DNA from: Magnetococcales bacterium
GTDB lineage: Bacteria > Pseudomonadota > Magnetococcia > Magnetococcales > JADFXB01
Length of the DNA: 64,000 nucleotides
Direction: 5' to 3'
Assembly (NCBI GenBank): GCA_015233935.1
Contig: JADFXB010000003.1
Span: 1 to 64,000, forward strand
Positions 18,654 through 29,286 of this stretch are shown piece by piece. The translations under genes and the position numbers were made by a program. The notes beneath the pieces were generated by a model. The model ran no database searches, was not told the origin of the DNA, and saw only the letters and a list, made by a program, of their open reading frames with translations. Within the stretch, counting starts at the first letter, position 1, and every line of letters starts with the position of its first letter.

Positions 18654-19838
18654 ATGCGGTACAACGACATGAACCTGTTAAGTTGTTTACTGGGTAAACG
18701 CTGCCTGGAAGGCCCCCCTCCCCTTGATCTGGAACAAAGCCGTTTGGTGGCAGATGCCTGGCAAGGCCTTGACCCCCACCAAATGTGGGATGTGCACGCC
18801 CACTTGGCAGGTGTGGGAGACGGGGGTTCAGGTATTTGGGTTCATCCCCGCATGCAAAACCTTGGTCACCTGTCGCCTTTATCCATGCTAATGTTGCGAC
18901 TTTATCAACGGGCGGGTTGCACCCATTTGGCACCCGGCAGGCAAGATCATGCCTATTGGCAGCGATTGGAAAGCTTGGTGGACGCTTTTCCACCAGGGGT
19001 CAAGATCATACTGCTGGCCTTCGATTATTTTTATCGGGAGGATGGTTGTTGTGATCCCATGGCGGGAACCTTCTACGTTCCCAATGAATGGGCCAGACAA
19101 CTGGCAGCCAAACGGCCCGACCGTTTCGGCTGGATGGCCTCCATTCACCCTTATGATCCATACTGGGAAAAAAAGCTGCACCTCATCAGCCAATGGCAAC
19201 CCGGCCCACTGGCCATCAAGTGGCTTCCTCAGTCCATGGGTATTCAGCCCGATTCGGCCCGCTGTTTTGGTTTTTATCAAGCCCTGGCACAATTGAACCT
19301 GCCTTTGTTGACCCATTGCGGCGACGAGAAGGCCACCCATGGGGATGCTCCAGCAGATTGGAACGCCCCCTCTCGCCTGGCCATGGCCTTGGATACCGGG
19401 GTGCGGGTCATCGTCGCCCACTGTGCTTCCCTGGGGGGAGCCAAAGGCAAACAAGATAAAATGGGCTATTTTGGTGAATTCATGACCATGATGGATAATC
19501 CAAGATGGAAAAACCTCCTGTTTGGCGACATTTCCGCCACCCTCCTGGTCAATCGTCGGCCTGAAATTCTCCCCACCCTGCTCTCACGGGTGGACCTCCA
19601 CCCAAGGCTGCTCTATGGCTCCGACTATCCCCTGCCTGCTGCCTGTTTTATCAGTGTAGCACAACAGCTACAAAGAGGGTTAATCCATAAAAAACAAGCG
19701 GAAATCTTGCAACAAATTTTACCCTATAACCCCCTGCTCTTTCATTTTCTGTTGGTACGCTGGCTTAACTACCAAGGTATTGGTTTTTCCCCCCAGGTGT
19801 TTCACACTGACCGTTTTTTCTCCCCATTCAAAAATTGA
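18654..19838 (+). CDS. Amidohydrolase-family metal-dependent hydrolase
   Basis: 394 residues with the TIM-barrel amidohydrolase_2 pattern. Visible metal-site motifs are D-V-H-A-H near the N-terminus, L-T-H-C-G-D in the middle, V-A-H-C-A and a late Y-G-S-D-Y-P. No signal peptide is present. The family hydrolyses or decarboxylates varied substrates, and the substrate here cannot be read from sequence. The frame stays open upstream into the YaiI-like gene, but the ATG at 18654 gives the expected N-terminus; the Shine-Dalgarno is weak. Its 3' end overlaps the convergent DUF1302 gene by 11 bp. YaiI and this gene may be one transcript. Confidence 0.85.
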   Translation: MRYNDMNLLSCLLGKRCLEGPPPLDLEQSRLVADAWQGLDPHQMWDVHAHLAGVGDGGSGIWVHPRMQNLGHLSPLSMLMLRLYQRAGCTHLAPGRQDHAYWQRLESLVDAFPPGVKIILLAFDYFYREDGCCDPMAGTFYVPNEWARQLAAKRPDRFGWMASIHPYDPYWEKKLHLISQWQPGPLAIKWLPQSMGIQPDSARCFGFYQALAQLNLPLLTHCGDEKATHGDAPADWNAPSRLAMALDTGVRVIVAHCASLGGAKGKQDKMGYFGEFMTMMDNPRWKNLLFGDISATLLVNRRPEILPTLLSRVDLHPRLLYGSDYPLPAACFISVAQQLQRGLIHKKQAEILQQILPYNPLLFHFLLVRWLNYQGIGFSPQVFHTDRFFSPFKN

Positions 19839-21633
19839 CCCCGACAACCAGGGTGACGTTATCCCGATCAACCAGCACATTGTAGGCCCCACCTGCCATA
19901 TGGGTGTATTGAACCTCGGCAAAATATTTTTTATTCCAATCGGCACGCAAACCTGGACGCAAGGAAGTGCGATTTTGTAAAAAAATTCCATCATGGGAGT
20001 AGCCCTTGATATCATGGGTAAACATAAGAGAAGGGGTGAGCCTGGCGGCCAGGAAGGCGTCGGGATAACTGGCAGACAGGTGCAAACGGTAGCCCCAGGC
20101 ATCCGAAGTAATGAACCCATCATGGGTACAGGATTTTTGGGCAAGAGAGTTATCGGAACAAGGTTGCCCATTGATGGCGGCAATGCCGTAAGCGTCGGAC
20201 CGACCGTAGCGCAACACCCCTGGATCGGGCAAACCCGCAATGTGGCTCCAGCCGATTTCCCCGCCCAGCAATACCCGTTCCGCCCCCCAGGTGGCTGGAA
20301 TCCCCTTGTTTATACCCAGGCTGGTGGTGGTAACTGGATACCGATCGTAACCATCAAGGGATCCACCAAGGGGAATTCCGTTGGTACCCTTGGCCAGATT
20401 CAGTGCCGAGGTGGGAGAACGGCCTACAAAGGCGGCAATCAGGTCGGAGGCATTCAGACTGAGGGGCTGATTGGGACGATAAGAAATTTCACCAAATATC
20501 CGCATGGATGCATCCAAATTGGTCTCAAAGCTGGCACCGTATAATTGGATGTTTTCTGGGTAGACCATGGCATAACGAAGGCCATTCGGACCGGCCAATC
20601 GGCTAACCACTGTTCCAAAACCTGCCGAGACATCAGGATTGAAGGCCTTAACACTCGGATTCCTGCTGTGATAGTTCATCAGGTAGGCGCGAAATCCGGT
20701 GCGCCAGCCCGTTGGGCTATAACGCAACGACAGGCCGTACTGTCCAAAGTTACTCACCTCTTCATCCGGGCTTCGTTTCGGATACATTCCCGTAGCCAAG
20801 GCGTTGACATCGCTCAGGTTGCCCAGTACCGAAGCATAATTGCAGCCAGCGGGGGCGTAATTAACCAGGGCGAAAAAGGTGCCACATCCTGGCAAGACGT
20901 TGGGACGAAATTCATAAGGGAAAACCCCGTCCACTTCCCACTGCTGACCACTTTTCAGATTGGCATAGAGCATTCCCAAAGGTACACGCCCCTCCTCCGG
21001 CAATACCCCAGGACGTTGCCGTGCCGGATAGTCTATGGGGTTGATGGCATCCACCCCTCCCCCTATCCACTGGGCACCCCCCCAACGAACCACCTGACGA
21101 CCCAGGCGCAGATTCAGTTTGGACGAATCGTTCACGTCGAACCTGCCAAAGAGGTAGAGATCATCCAGCAGAATGTTGCTGAACTTTGCTTCAGGAGCGA
21201 AGCCGTTGTCACTTAAGGGAATATTGGGCTGAAATCCATTAACACTATTTCCGTAGGGCCGATTCCCATGCTCCAGGGTAAAATCGTACCAAGCCCTGGA
21301 CTTGGCAAACAGTCCCAACTCCTGCCATTTGATCTCCAGGTTGAGATTGCCCTTGAGTACGGTAGAGACCGGTTGGCCCGACTTGAAATTGAGATCATTG
21401 GTGCCTGTGTTTCCAGCGAGTTGCCCGCTCCTGCCAACTTGCTGGGCCGCCGTCTCTCCCAGCACTGCGGGATTGGGCGATTCGGTTCGGAGGGTGGTTC
21501 CAGCCGTTATCGTACCGGTGAATTTTACCTCGATATCCTTTCCGAACTGAAAATCCGTGGCCTGGGCCGCAACCACTGGCAAGAGCGCAAGAATAATAAA
21601 CATGATATAGAAAAACGGATGATCTATACGCAT
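19828..21633 (-). CDS. DUF1302 family outer-membrane protein
   Basis: 601 residues. A signal peptide (hydrophobic residues 8-22, ending A-Q-A) precedes a protein of alternating polar and aromatic residues typical of an outer-membrane barrel, ending in the aromatic terminus V-N-F. The motif L-R-L-G-R-Q-V-V-x-W-G near residue 175 is typical of DUF1302 proteins. These are often encoded next to DUF1329 lipoproteins and efflux or surface-transport genes, with no agreed function. No DUF1329 gene is present here. A passive channel or surface assembly role is inferred. The 3' end overlaps the convergent amidohydrolase gene by 11 bp. Confidence 0.85.
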   Translation of the reverse strand: MRIDHPFFYIMFIILALLPVVAAQATDFQFGKDIEVKFTGTITAGTTLRTESPNPAVLGETAAQQVGRSGQLAGNTGTNDLNFKSGQPVSTVLKGNLNLEIKWQELGLFAKSRAWYDFTLEHGNRPYGNSVNGFQPNIPLSDNGFAPEAKFSNILLDDLYLFGRFDVNDSSKLNLRLGRQVVRWGGAQWIGGGVDAINPIDYPARQRPGVLPEEGRVPLGMLYANLKSGQQWEVDGVFPYEFRPNVLPGCGTFFALVNYAPAGCNYASVLGNLSDVNALATGMYPKRSPDEEVSNFGQYGLSLRYSPTGWRTGFRAYLMNYHSRNPSVKAFNPDVSAGFGTVVSRLAGPNGLRYAMVYPENIQLYGASFETNLDASMRIFGEISYRPNQPLSLNASDLIAAFVGRSPTSALNLAKGTNGIPLGGSLDGYDRYPVTTTSLGINKGIPATWGAERVLLGGEIGWSHIAGLPDPGVLRYGRSDAYGIAAINGQPCSDNSLAQKSCTHDGFITSDAWGYRLHLSASYPDAFLAARLTPSLMFTHDIKGYSHDGIFLQNRTSLRPGLRADWNKKYFAEVQYTHMAGGAYNVLVDRDNVTLVVGVNF

Positions 21634-21816
21634 CCTGATTCCTTGATGAGCCGATCCAGCTCTTATATAGCATTATAAAAGTTGGATTCATCCAATTTAA
21701 TTAATAACCTTTATAAATTATTTTGAGCAGGTCTTTACCTTTCCTGAATAATTGACCCTGTTCCTGGCTTCTTCCAGGGAGAAAGCAAAATCGTACCCAA
21801 ACATAGCTAATATCCA

Positions 21817-23109
21817 TCATGAACTGCCGACCTGGATGCCTTCGGGATGATCGTCTGTGCAGTAAACCACCGTATTGCGTCCCCCGTTTTTGGCTTTGTA
21901 AAGCATGGTATCGGCCATAGCCAGCGTTGTTTCCAAATCTCCTTCAATTTCAGCCGCCACCCCGATGCTTATGGTGACTTTTATGGTTTTGTCGTTGACC
22001 ATAATTTCCTCCTCCGCCACAAATTGGCGCAACTGGTCAAAAATTTGCTCAATTTTATCTGGGCTGAGATTGACGGCAAGGATGGCAAACTCCTCGCCTC
22101 CCATGCGGGCAACAATATCGGTGGTGCGAAAATGTTTTTCAGCAATCATGGCGACCTGTTTGAGAACCAGGTCGCCCACATCATGGCCATAAGTGTCATT
22201 GATCTTTTTAAAGTGATCGATATCCAGCATGGCGGTGGTAAGATGGATTTGTTGCCGCTTGGCACTTGAGAAGAGCTTTTTGCCAGCCTCAAAAAAATAC
22301 CGCCTATTGTTTAGTCCGGTAAGAAAGTCCCGTATGACAGCATCGTTGAGGGCACGTACCTTTTCCAAAAGATTCATATTGACTGTCACACGGCAGAAAA
22401 ATTCTTCGGAAAGAAACGGTTTGTTGATAAAGTCATTTGCCCCATTTTTAATAAACTTTGTGGAAAGAAGGTTGTTTCCATAGGCAGATAAACCAATGAT
22501 GACCAACTCTTCTTGAGAAAACCTGGCGCGGATGCGTTTGATTAAACTGAAACCATCCATTTCCGGCATATTATAATCAGTCAAAACCAACCGCACATCC
22601 CCTTCTTTTTCCAGAATTTTCAGTGCCTCCTGCCCATTGGAAGCCTCCATCACCTGGTACATGTGAAGTGCTAACAGATTGATCTGATGCTGACGCGAGC
22701 TTTTGGAATCGTCCACCACCAAAGCCTTGATAAACCGGTTGCGGGTGATGCGGTGAATCATGGAAATCACATAATCAATAGAGCTGGAACTCTCCTTGAA
22801 TACATAGTCGATAATCCCCTTTGAAAGAATTTGCTCCCGCATATTGTCGTCGAACTCACCGGTGAAGACGATAATGGGTATTTGAAAGGATTGCACAACA
22901 TCCACGATCTCTCCTTGTGGAGAGTCTGGCAGGTTGAGATCCAGTAAGCCCAAGAAAAAATCATTTTCTTCAGACAGAATTTTTTTTGCCTCGGCCATGG
23001 TCATGGCAAGCGAGACGCGATAGTTACCATCTACTTCGATACGGCTTTTAAGAAGATTGGCAAACACTTTGGAATCTTCGACCACCAATATTTTATATGC
23101 AGAAGTCAT
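21817..23109 (-). CDS. Diguanylate cyclase with two receiver domains (REC-REC-GGDEF)
   Basis: 430 residues. The first receiver (about 5-120) has the likely phospho-acceptor Asp57 in DLNLPDS. The second (about 127-245) has Asp178 in TDYNMPEMDG. The GGDEF domain (about 255-425) has the active-site sequence GGEEF at 337-341 and an inhibitory-site RxxD at Arg328-Asp331, so it should make c-di-GMP and be product-inhibited. The layout matches PleD and related cyclases. AAGGA lies about seven bases before the ATG. A truncated GGDEF relic lies 24 bp upstream on the same strand. No kinase gene adjoins it, so the phosphodonor is unknown. Confidence 0.93.
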   Translation of the reverse strand: MTSAYKILVVEDSKVFANLLKSRIEVDGNYRVSLAMTMAEAKKILSEENDFFLGLLDLNLPDSPQGEIVDVVQSFQIPIIVFTGEFDDNMREQILSKGIIDYVFKESSSSIDYVISMIHRITRNRFIKALVVDDSKSSRQHQINLLALHMYQVMEASNGQEALKILEKEGDVRLVLTDYNMPEMDGFSLIKRIRARFSQEELVIIGLSAYGNNLLSTKFIKNGANDFINKPFLSEEFFCRVTVNMNLLEKVRALNDAVIRDFLTGLNNRRYFFEAGKKLFSSAKRQQIHLTTAMLDIDHFKKINDTYGHDVGDLVLKQVAMIAEKHFRTTDIVARMGGEEFAILAVNLSPDKIEQIFDQLRQFVAEEEIMVNDKTIKVTISIGVAAEIEGDLETTLAMADTMLYKAKNGGRNTVVYCTDDHPEGIQVGSS

Positions 23110-23133
23110 GGGGAATCCTTATTCTAAGCTTAT

Positions 23134-23522
23134 TTAACGACATATGACCTGGTTACGTCCATGGTGTTTACATTGGTAAAGCACCTTATCGACCACCTTA
23201 ATCAGATCCATAAATATATCTTGCATGGATGGGGTGAAGGAAGCAACCCCAATGCTTAGTGTGACAAAATCAGCAGCCTTGGACTTGGCATGAGGAATTT
23301 TCAGATCACGCACGGCTTCCAGAATACGATTGGCCACCACCTTGCCCCTTCTCCTCCCCCATAGCGGGCGGCAAGCTTCACCATTTGTGGCATGGCCCTA
23401 CTGATGGCTGCGACCATTTTTTTGAGGCATGCATCTCCCTCGGCAGGACCATAGAGGTCATTGTAGAGTTTGAAATGGTCGATACCCATCAAAGTCAGGG
23501 AAAATAAATGACCATAACGCAT
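23134..23522 (-). pseudogene. GGDEF diguanylate-cyclase relic, truncated and frameshifted
   Basis: Two reverse frames together read as a GGDEF domain. 23301-23522 gives R-Y-G-H-x-F-S-L, then I-D-H-F-K-x-Y-N-D-x-Y-G and A-A-R-Y-G-G-G-E. 23134-23340 gives V-V-A-N-R-I-L-E-A-V-R-D-L-x-I-P-H and ends with H-H-G-R-N-Q-V. The frame changes near 23340. The usual dozen residues between GGEEF and the R-I helix are missing, so this is a small deletion plus a frameshift. The 5' half of the gene is gone; the homology stops at about 23519, where transposase-like sequence begins. It cannot make an active cyclase. Confidence 0.85.
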
Positions 23523-23529
23523 TTTGGAT

Positions 23530-23769
23530 AAATTCTACAGCCTGGAGTTTCGACGAAAACTGTTTAAGCCTTGAGGAGCTTCAAACAGAATTGGATGCAT
23601 GGATAGATCTGTGCAACCGCGAACGCTCACACTCTGGGAACTATTTTTACGGGAAAACTCCGATGCAAACCTTCCTGGATTCCAAAAAAAATTGCACAGG
23701 AAAAAAATCCTGGAACGATTTTACCAAACAGACAGAACCAAGGCCGTATGACCCATTTTTGTCAGATTA
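23530..23769 (+). pseudogene. IS481-type transposase relic (C-terminal end only)
   Basis: Forward translation from about 23534 reads F-Y-S-L-E-F-R-R-K-L-F-K-P. It then shifts frame near 23572 and continues L-E-E-L-Q-T-E-L-D-A-W, N-R-E-R-S-H-S-G and Y-G-K-T-P-M-Q-T-F-L-D before a TAA at 23767-23769. This is the rve-domain C-terminus of IS481 or IS3-like transposases, including the catalytic-region R-x-H-S-G motif. The N-terminus is absent and one frameshift is present, so it is dead. It abuts the truncated GGDEF relic, whose 5' end was probably lost in the insertion. Confidence 0.8.
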
Positions 23770-23792
23770 AGCCTTGACAAGTACAATTGATG

Positions 23793-23845
23793 AGCCGATG
23801 CCAGGGGGAGTACTCGCCCCCCTGGCATCGGCTACTCTTTTTTGC
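23793..23845 (+). terminator. Strong hairpin with T-run
   Basis: A perfect 16-bp inverted repeat (arms 23793-23808 and 23818-23833, loop of 9) followed on the forward strand by a run of seven T at about 23838-23844. This is a textbook rho-independent terminator for forward transcription. The only forward gene upstream is the transposase relic, so it probably ended the IS or an older gene. The hairpin also lies downstream of katG on the other strand, but without a T-run for that direction. Confidence 0.8.
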
Positions 23846-23941
23846 TATAGGCGCAGCAGTTCCCCCAACATTATGGGAATTATACATCTACGCCTTGTCC
23901 CCTCAAATACGCTTCAGCCGGAAGATCGACTCTTTTCCTGG

Positions 23942-26167
<2,226 letters not shown>

Positions 26168-26344
26168 TCAAGTTTCTCCTTGCTCAGCCCCCTGACCCGG
26201 TGCTCGGATCCCATCTTCGCGTTGCCCTATCCTTTGGTCAGGCTGAAGACTCGTTTGAGATATACGGGCAAAGATTAACCACCGTTCGCGGAAAATGGGT
26301 GATCGAGGCGAAAGAGCGCGAATTCCGTCCATAGACCGTGTGGA

Positions 26345-27298
26345 TCACACTACCAGGAGTCCACGTTTTTCGGCCAAAGTGACGATGGCCTCCGTACCGC
26401 TGTTAAACTCGATATGGTCTACTTCAACGCCATCGCTAAAAATAACCCCTTCCTCAGGCATTTGTGAAACAAGTCGCAGACATTTATTTTTGTCAATACG
26501 TCCAATCACCAGTTCCGCCGCCGTGGTCCGGCTGGGAAATGGTTCGCGTACAAACCAGTGGAGATGATCGGATTCCCAGGGAAAGGCCCCATGATGGGTA
26601 TCGTTTGGCATCAGCTCCCAAATCTTGGTCCCGAGCAATGCCTGGGTGGTGGCCATCCAGCCCGAATAGATACTTTTCAACCATCCTGTCGAGCCTAGAC
26701 CCGTGGAAATAATGATCCCACTGGAGGATTGCACCTCCTGCCGATCCCCCACATCCAGCAGATAACGGGCCGAGACATGGGACTTTTTGCCAATAAACAG
26801 GTCATTGACAGCCAACAGGCTTTGTCCGTTGTTCAATGTTGCACGGGCCATGCTTACCACCTTGACGGGCCGTTTGCGGGCGGTTTCCTCACCCATGACC
26901 CGATCCAGGTCATCGATGGTGAAAGGTAACAGGACACCATCCCAACGGGCTGGGTCGGGATTGACCCCCGTTACCCGCTGACCATCAAGATATTTCAGGG
27001 TATTCGCCACCAGACCATCCTGACCGAGGACCACAACCGTATCTTCCGGTCCGAAAATAAAATTAGGCAAAAAACGACGTTCCAGACGTTGCACAAGGCC
27101 AAAGTTGCGGAGAATCTCCCCCGCTCTGGCGACGGCGGTCTGGTATCCAAAGTGCTCAGAAAGATAATCGGAAAAATCGCTACCAAGGTGCTCGATATAA
27201 AAGCGTGCCTGCTCAATGGTGTTGTAGCGTGCAACCAGTTCGTCCAATCGGGTTTGGCGCACTACCAGGACAATCTTTCTGGCCAAGGGATCGGCCAT
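26345..27298 (-). CDS. NAD-kinase-like protein (ATP-NAD kinase fold)
   Basis: 317 residues with the NAD/diacylglycerol kinase layout. The usual GGDG motif appears as L-G-Q-D-G (91-95), keeping Asp94. An N-D-x-x-x-G segment (165-170) matches the family's N-E/D motif, and S-T-G-L-G-S-T-G-W (198-206) matches the S-T-P-T-G-S-T-A substrate loop. The family phosphorylates NAD(H) or related substrates. The changed GGDG and the extended insert with T-H-H-G-A-F-P-W make true NAD kinase activity uncertain. The start codon follows the SPFH stop by one base, so the two genes are translationally coupled. The function is probably linked to SPFH membrane assemblies. Confidence 0.75.
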   Translation of the reverse strand: MADPLARKIVLVVRQTRLDELVARYNTIEQARFYIEHLGSDFSDYLSEHFGYQTAVARAGEILRNFGLVQRLERRFLPNFIFGPEDTVVVLGQDGLVANTLKYLDGQRVTGVNPDPARWDGVLLPFTIDDLDRVMGEETARKRPVKVVSMARATLNNGQSLLAVNDLFIGKKSHVSARYLLDVGDRQEVQSSSGIIISTGLGSTGWLKSIYSGWMATTQALLGTKIWELMPNDTHHGAFPWESDHLHWFVREPFPSRTTAAELVIGRIDKNKCLRLVSQMPEEGVIFSDGVEVDHIEFNSGTEAIVTLAEKRGLLVV

Positions 27299-27299
27299 G

Positions 27300-28319
27300 T
27301 CACGCCCTCCCTTGCTTCCCTATAATCTCGTTAAGAAGGTCAGGAGAAATGTTGAGTTGACCAATTTTATTGGCATTTTCGGCTATATCGCGAAAAGCAA
27401 GGGCCATCAACTGCCCTGGATTCATGCCAACGGTTGCCAACGCCTGCAAAATTTTTGCATCACTTCCAGCAAAAGATTTCAGCACGGCTTCGATGGCATA
27501 GGCTTGGTCGTCGGCTTCACGTCTGGCATTGGACGAGGCGCATTCCACCAATTGGCGGCGTCGTTCCTCGAGAAAAATTTGCCCTTCCATATCCTCCTGG
27601 GCGATCAACCGCTCCTTTTCCCGAACCGAACGGTCGGCCTCCACCTGAACCTCCCGTACTTGCCGACGCTTGGTTTCGATGGCAATTTCGGTGTCCGGTT
27701 CGTTCTGGCGAATAATCCGTTCCTGTTCCACAGCGGCGTTTCGCCGGGCGTAGGTGGCTTCATCCGCCAGACGCAGCAGCTCCTCCCGCACTTCCGCTTC
27801 CATAGCCCGTGCCGTTTCAGGCTTGGGTTTCACCGCCAGGATGGAAAGGCCAAGAATTTCGGTGCCAAGGGCTACCACGGTCTGCTCATTTCGCAATATT
27901 TCAAGAACACGGGATACAAGGCCATCATTGGCTGACAGAGCCTCCTTCAAGGGCATGGTACCCACCTGGAAGGTTAAGGCCACCCGTGCCTGATCAATCA
28001 GACGTTGGGGCAGTTTTTCTGGATCATCGGAAAGATGTTGTCCGTTGGCATCTACGGAAAAATCCATCAGCTCTGAAGTCTTCCGAGGATGGCTGATACG
28101 GTAAGTGAGTTGTCCCTGGATGGTGATCTCCTGGAAGTCTGCGGTGACCTGCTCAAACATGAAGGGCACGTTGACGCTTCCCGTAGGAACCACCACCACG
28201 GAAACCATGGGGGCAAAATAGAACAGGGCAAGTCCTGCTCCCTCCCGAAGGGGTTTCCCATTGCGAAATACGATGACATACTGGGTGGGTTGGGTCTTCA
28301 GGTATCTGAATCCGAACAT
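27300..28319 (-). CDS. SPFH/Band 7 domain protein
   Basis: 339 residues. The N-terminal part (about 10-180) has the SPFH (stomatin/flotillin) beta-strand pattern. It is followed by a long charged coiled coil (about 190-280) rich in Glu, Arg and Gln, and a C-terminal oligomerisation-like region. No clear signal peptide or long membrane helix is present; a short hydrophobic segment (L-A-L-F-Y-F-A-P) could dip into the membrane. SPFH proteins form ring or cage scaffolds in membrane microdomains and often pair with proteases or nucleotide enzymes. Here the partner is an NAD-kinase-like protein in a TGAC-ATG arrangement. The ATG at 28319 has AGGGA seven bases upstream; an upstream frame to 28427 is unsupported. 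Confidence 0.85.
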   Translation of the reverse strand: MFGFRYLKTQPTQYVIVFRNGKPLREGAGLALFYFAPMVSVVVVPTGSVNVPFMFEQVTADFQEITIQGQLTYRISHPRKTSELMDFSVDANGQHLSDDPEKLPQRLIDQARVALTFQVGTMPLKEALSANDGLVSRVLEILRNEQTVVALGTEILGLSILAVKPKPETARAMEAEVREELLRLADEATYARRNAAVEQERIIRQNEPDTEIAIETKRRQVREVQVEADRSVREKERLIAQEDMEGQIFLEERRRQLVECASSNARREADDQAYAIEAVLKSFAGSDAKILQALATVGMNPGQLMALAFRDIAENANKIGQLNISPDLLNEIIGKQGRA

Positions 28320-28595
28320 AAAATTTTCCCTGGTATTTTTAAAATGGATTGGGATCCTGATTGTCAGTTCATGCCAAGTTTTTGGGATCAACGGGATGCG
28401 ACTTACTCCGCCCACCAGACGGTCCAACAGAGCAACTATCGTCCCCTGTTCTTCCTGTTATGGCAAGAAAAAAATGGCAATCAGATCCAGGAATTCCAGG
28501 GAAGTCATTTCCACCCCCTGCGCACCCGATGGGTCTATTTAGCAGTCCGTTGATAATACATAAATCATTTACTATACTGTAGGCACCTTGAACCA
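28320..28595. other. Intergenic spacer before the second transposase relic
   Basis: About 276 bp upstream of the SPFH gene, expected to hold its promoter on the reverse strand. Both strands carry short open frames, but none shows a recognisable motif or Shine-Dalgarno. It may include IS-derived sequence that I cannot identify. Confidence 0.35.
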
Positions 28596-28599
28596 TTGA

Positions 28600-28862
28600 G
28601 GAGGGTATCAGATATCGGCAGGCCGGATGAGCGAAGTTTTGAGCATGTGCTGGACCGAAGTGGCATGAGGAGGGTGTGGTTGCAGGGTCAGGAAAATGTC
28701 TCCAAACGATACCTGATTCACGTCGCGGGGTTCAATCTTGGCATCCTGATGCGCCATTTGACCGGGAAAGGAACGCCCAAAGGGTGGGCTGACCGCCGCC
28801 ACCTCTTTATTTTCGTCCTGGTTACGCCTTTTGGCCAGCTTTGGGGAATCGGTCTGCCTTGA
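28600..28862 (+). pseudogene. Transposase C-terminal relic (IS1182/IS5-like)
   Basis: The forward frame from about 28614 reads P-D-E-R-S-F-E-H-V-L-D-R-S-G-M-R-R-x-W-L-x-G-Q-E-N-V-x-K-R. It then reads H-V-A-G-F-N-L-G-I-L-M-R and G-K-G-T-P-K-G. This pattern is the C-terminal end of DDE transposases of the IS1182/IS5 type. Nothing upstream encodes the catalytic core, so it is a fragment. It ends about 70 bp before a bidirectional terminator. With the IS481 relic at 23530-23769 it brackets the katG/SPFH region. The exact IS family is uncertain. Confidence 0.7.
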
Positions 28863-28933
28863 TTCCCATTTTAGAGTAAATCGTATATAGAATTTTTTTC
28901 AATTGAAATGTAAGCCTACAAAAAACGATAATA

Positions 28934-28969
28934 AAAAACCCTCCGGTCGCTTCCACCCGGAGGGTTTTT
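28934..28969. terminator. Bidirectional terminator
   Basis: Inverted repeat with A/T-flanked GC-rich arms (AAAAACCCTCCGG at 28934-28946 and CCGGAGGGTTTTT at 28957-28969). It has a T-run on each strand. It ends the reverse transcript of the tandem secreted-protein genes and could also stop forward transcription from the transposase relic. Confidence 0.9.
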
Positions 28970-28991
28970 GAACTGCCTTAACTACTGTGGA

Positions 28992-29232
28992 GGATTATTT
29001 CTTTTCCACCACCGGGGCCGCACCCTTGACTTCGCCCTCTTTCTTTTCCGCCTTCTTTTCCACCTTGCCAGCGGGTTTCACAGGCTGTCCACCCTGGGGA
29101 GAGGCGGGTTGGGCTGCGGTCTGGGCAGCAGGTTGCGCCGGAGCAGCGGAAGTGGCTTCATTACCAGCCAGGGCACCTTGAGCCAACATCAAACCGGAGA
29201 CCAACAGGGCAGCATACAGGGTTTTCATGATT
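28992..29232. repeat. Direct repeat copy 1 (with 29287-29530)
   Basis: About 240 bp, nearly identical to 29287-29530. It covers a whole small gene and the bases just before its start codon. Differences cluster near the 3' part of the gene and in the Ala-rich stretch after the signal peptide. The flanking sequences diverge at once, which indicates a simple tandem gene duplication. Confidence 0.85.
28995..29228 (-). CDS. Small secreted Ala/Pro/Lys-rich protein, copy 1
   Basis: 77 residues. A Sec signal peptide (K-T-L-Y-A-A-L-L-V-S-G, cleaved after G-A-L-A near residue 21) is followed by a Pro/Ala/Gln-rich stretch and then a Lys/Glu-rich tail. No cysteine and no fold-forming hydrophobic core are visible, so the mature protein is probably disordered in the periplasm or outside. 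GAGGAG lies eight bases before the ATG. It is the downstream copy of a tandem pair and is followed by a strong terminator. I do not recognise the family, and no function can be read. Confidence 0.75.
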   Translation of the reverse strand: MKTLYAALLVSGLMLAQGALAGNEATSAAPAQPAAQTAAQPASPQGGQPVKPAGKVEKKAEKKEGEVKGAAPVVEKK

Positions 29233-29286
29233 CACACTCCTCAAGTTTTGGATTTATTCTGAAGATCATCTTTACTGCTTGCTCAA

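Noticed and set aside
28361-28596. Short open frames on both strands before the second transposase relic
   Set aside because: No motif, start signal or codon bias, and the frames on opposite strands are mutually exclusive.
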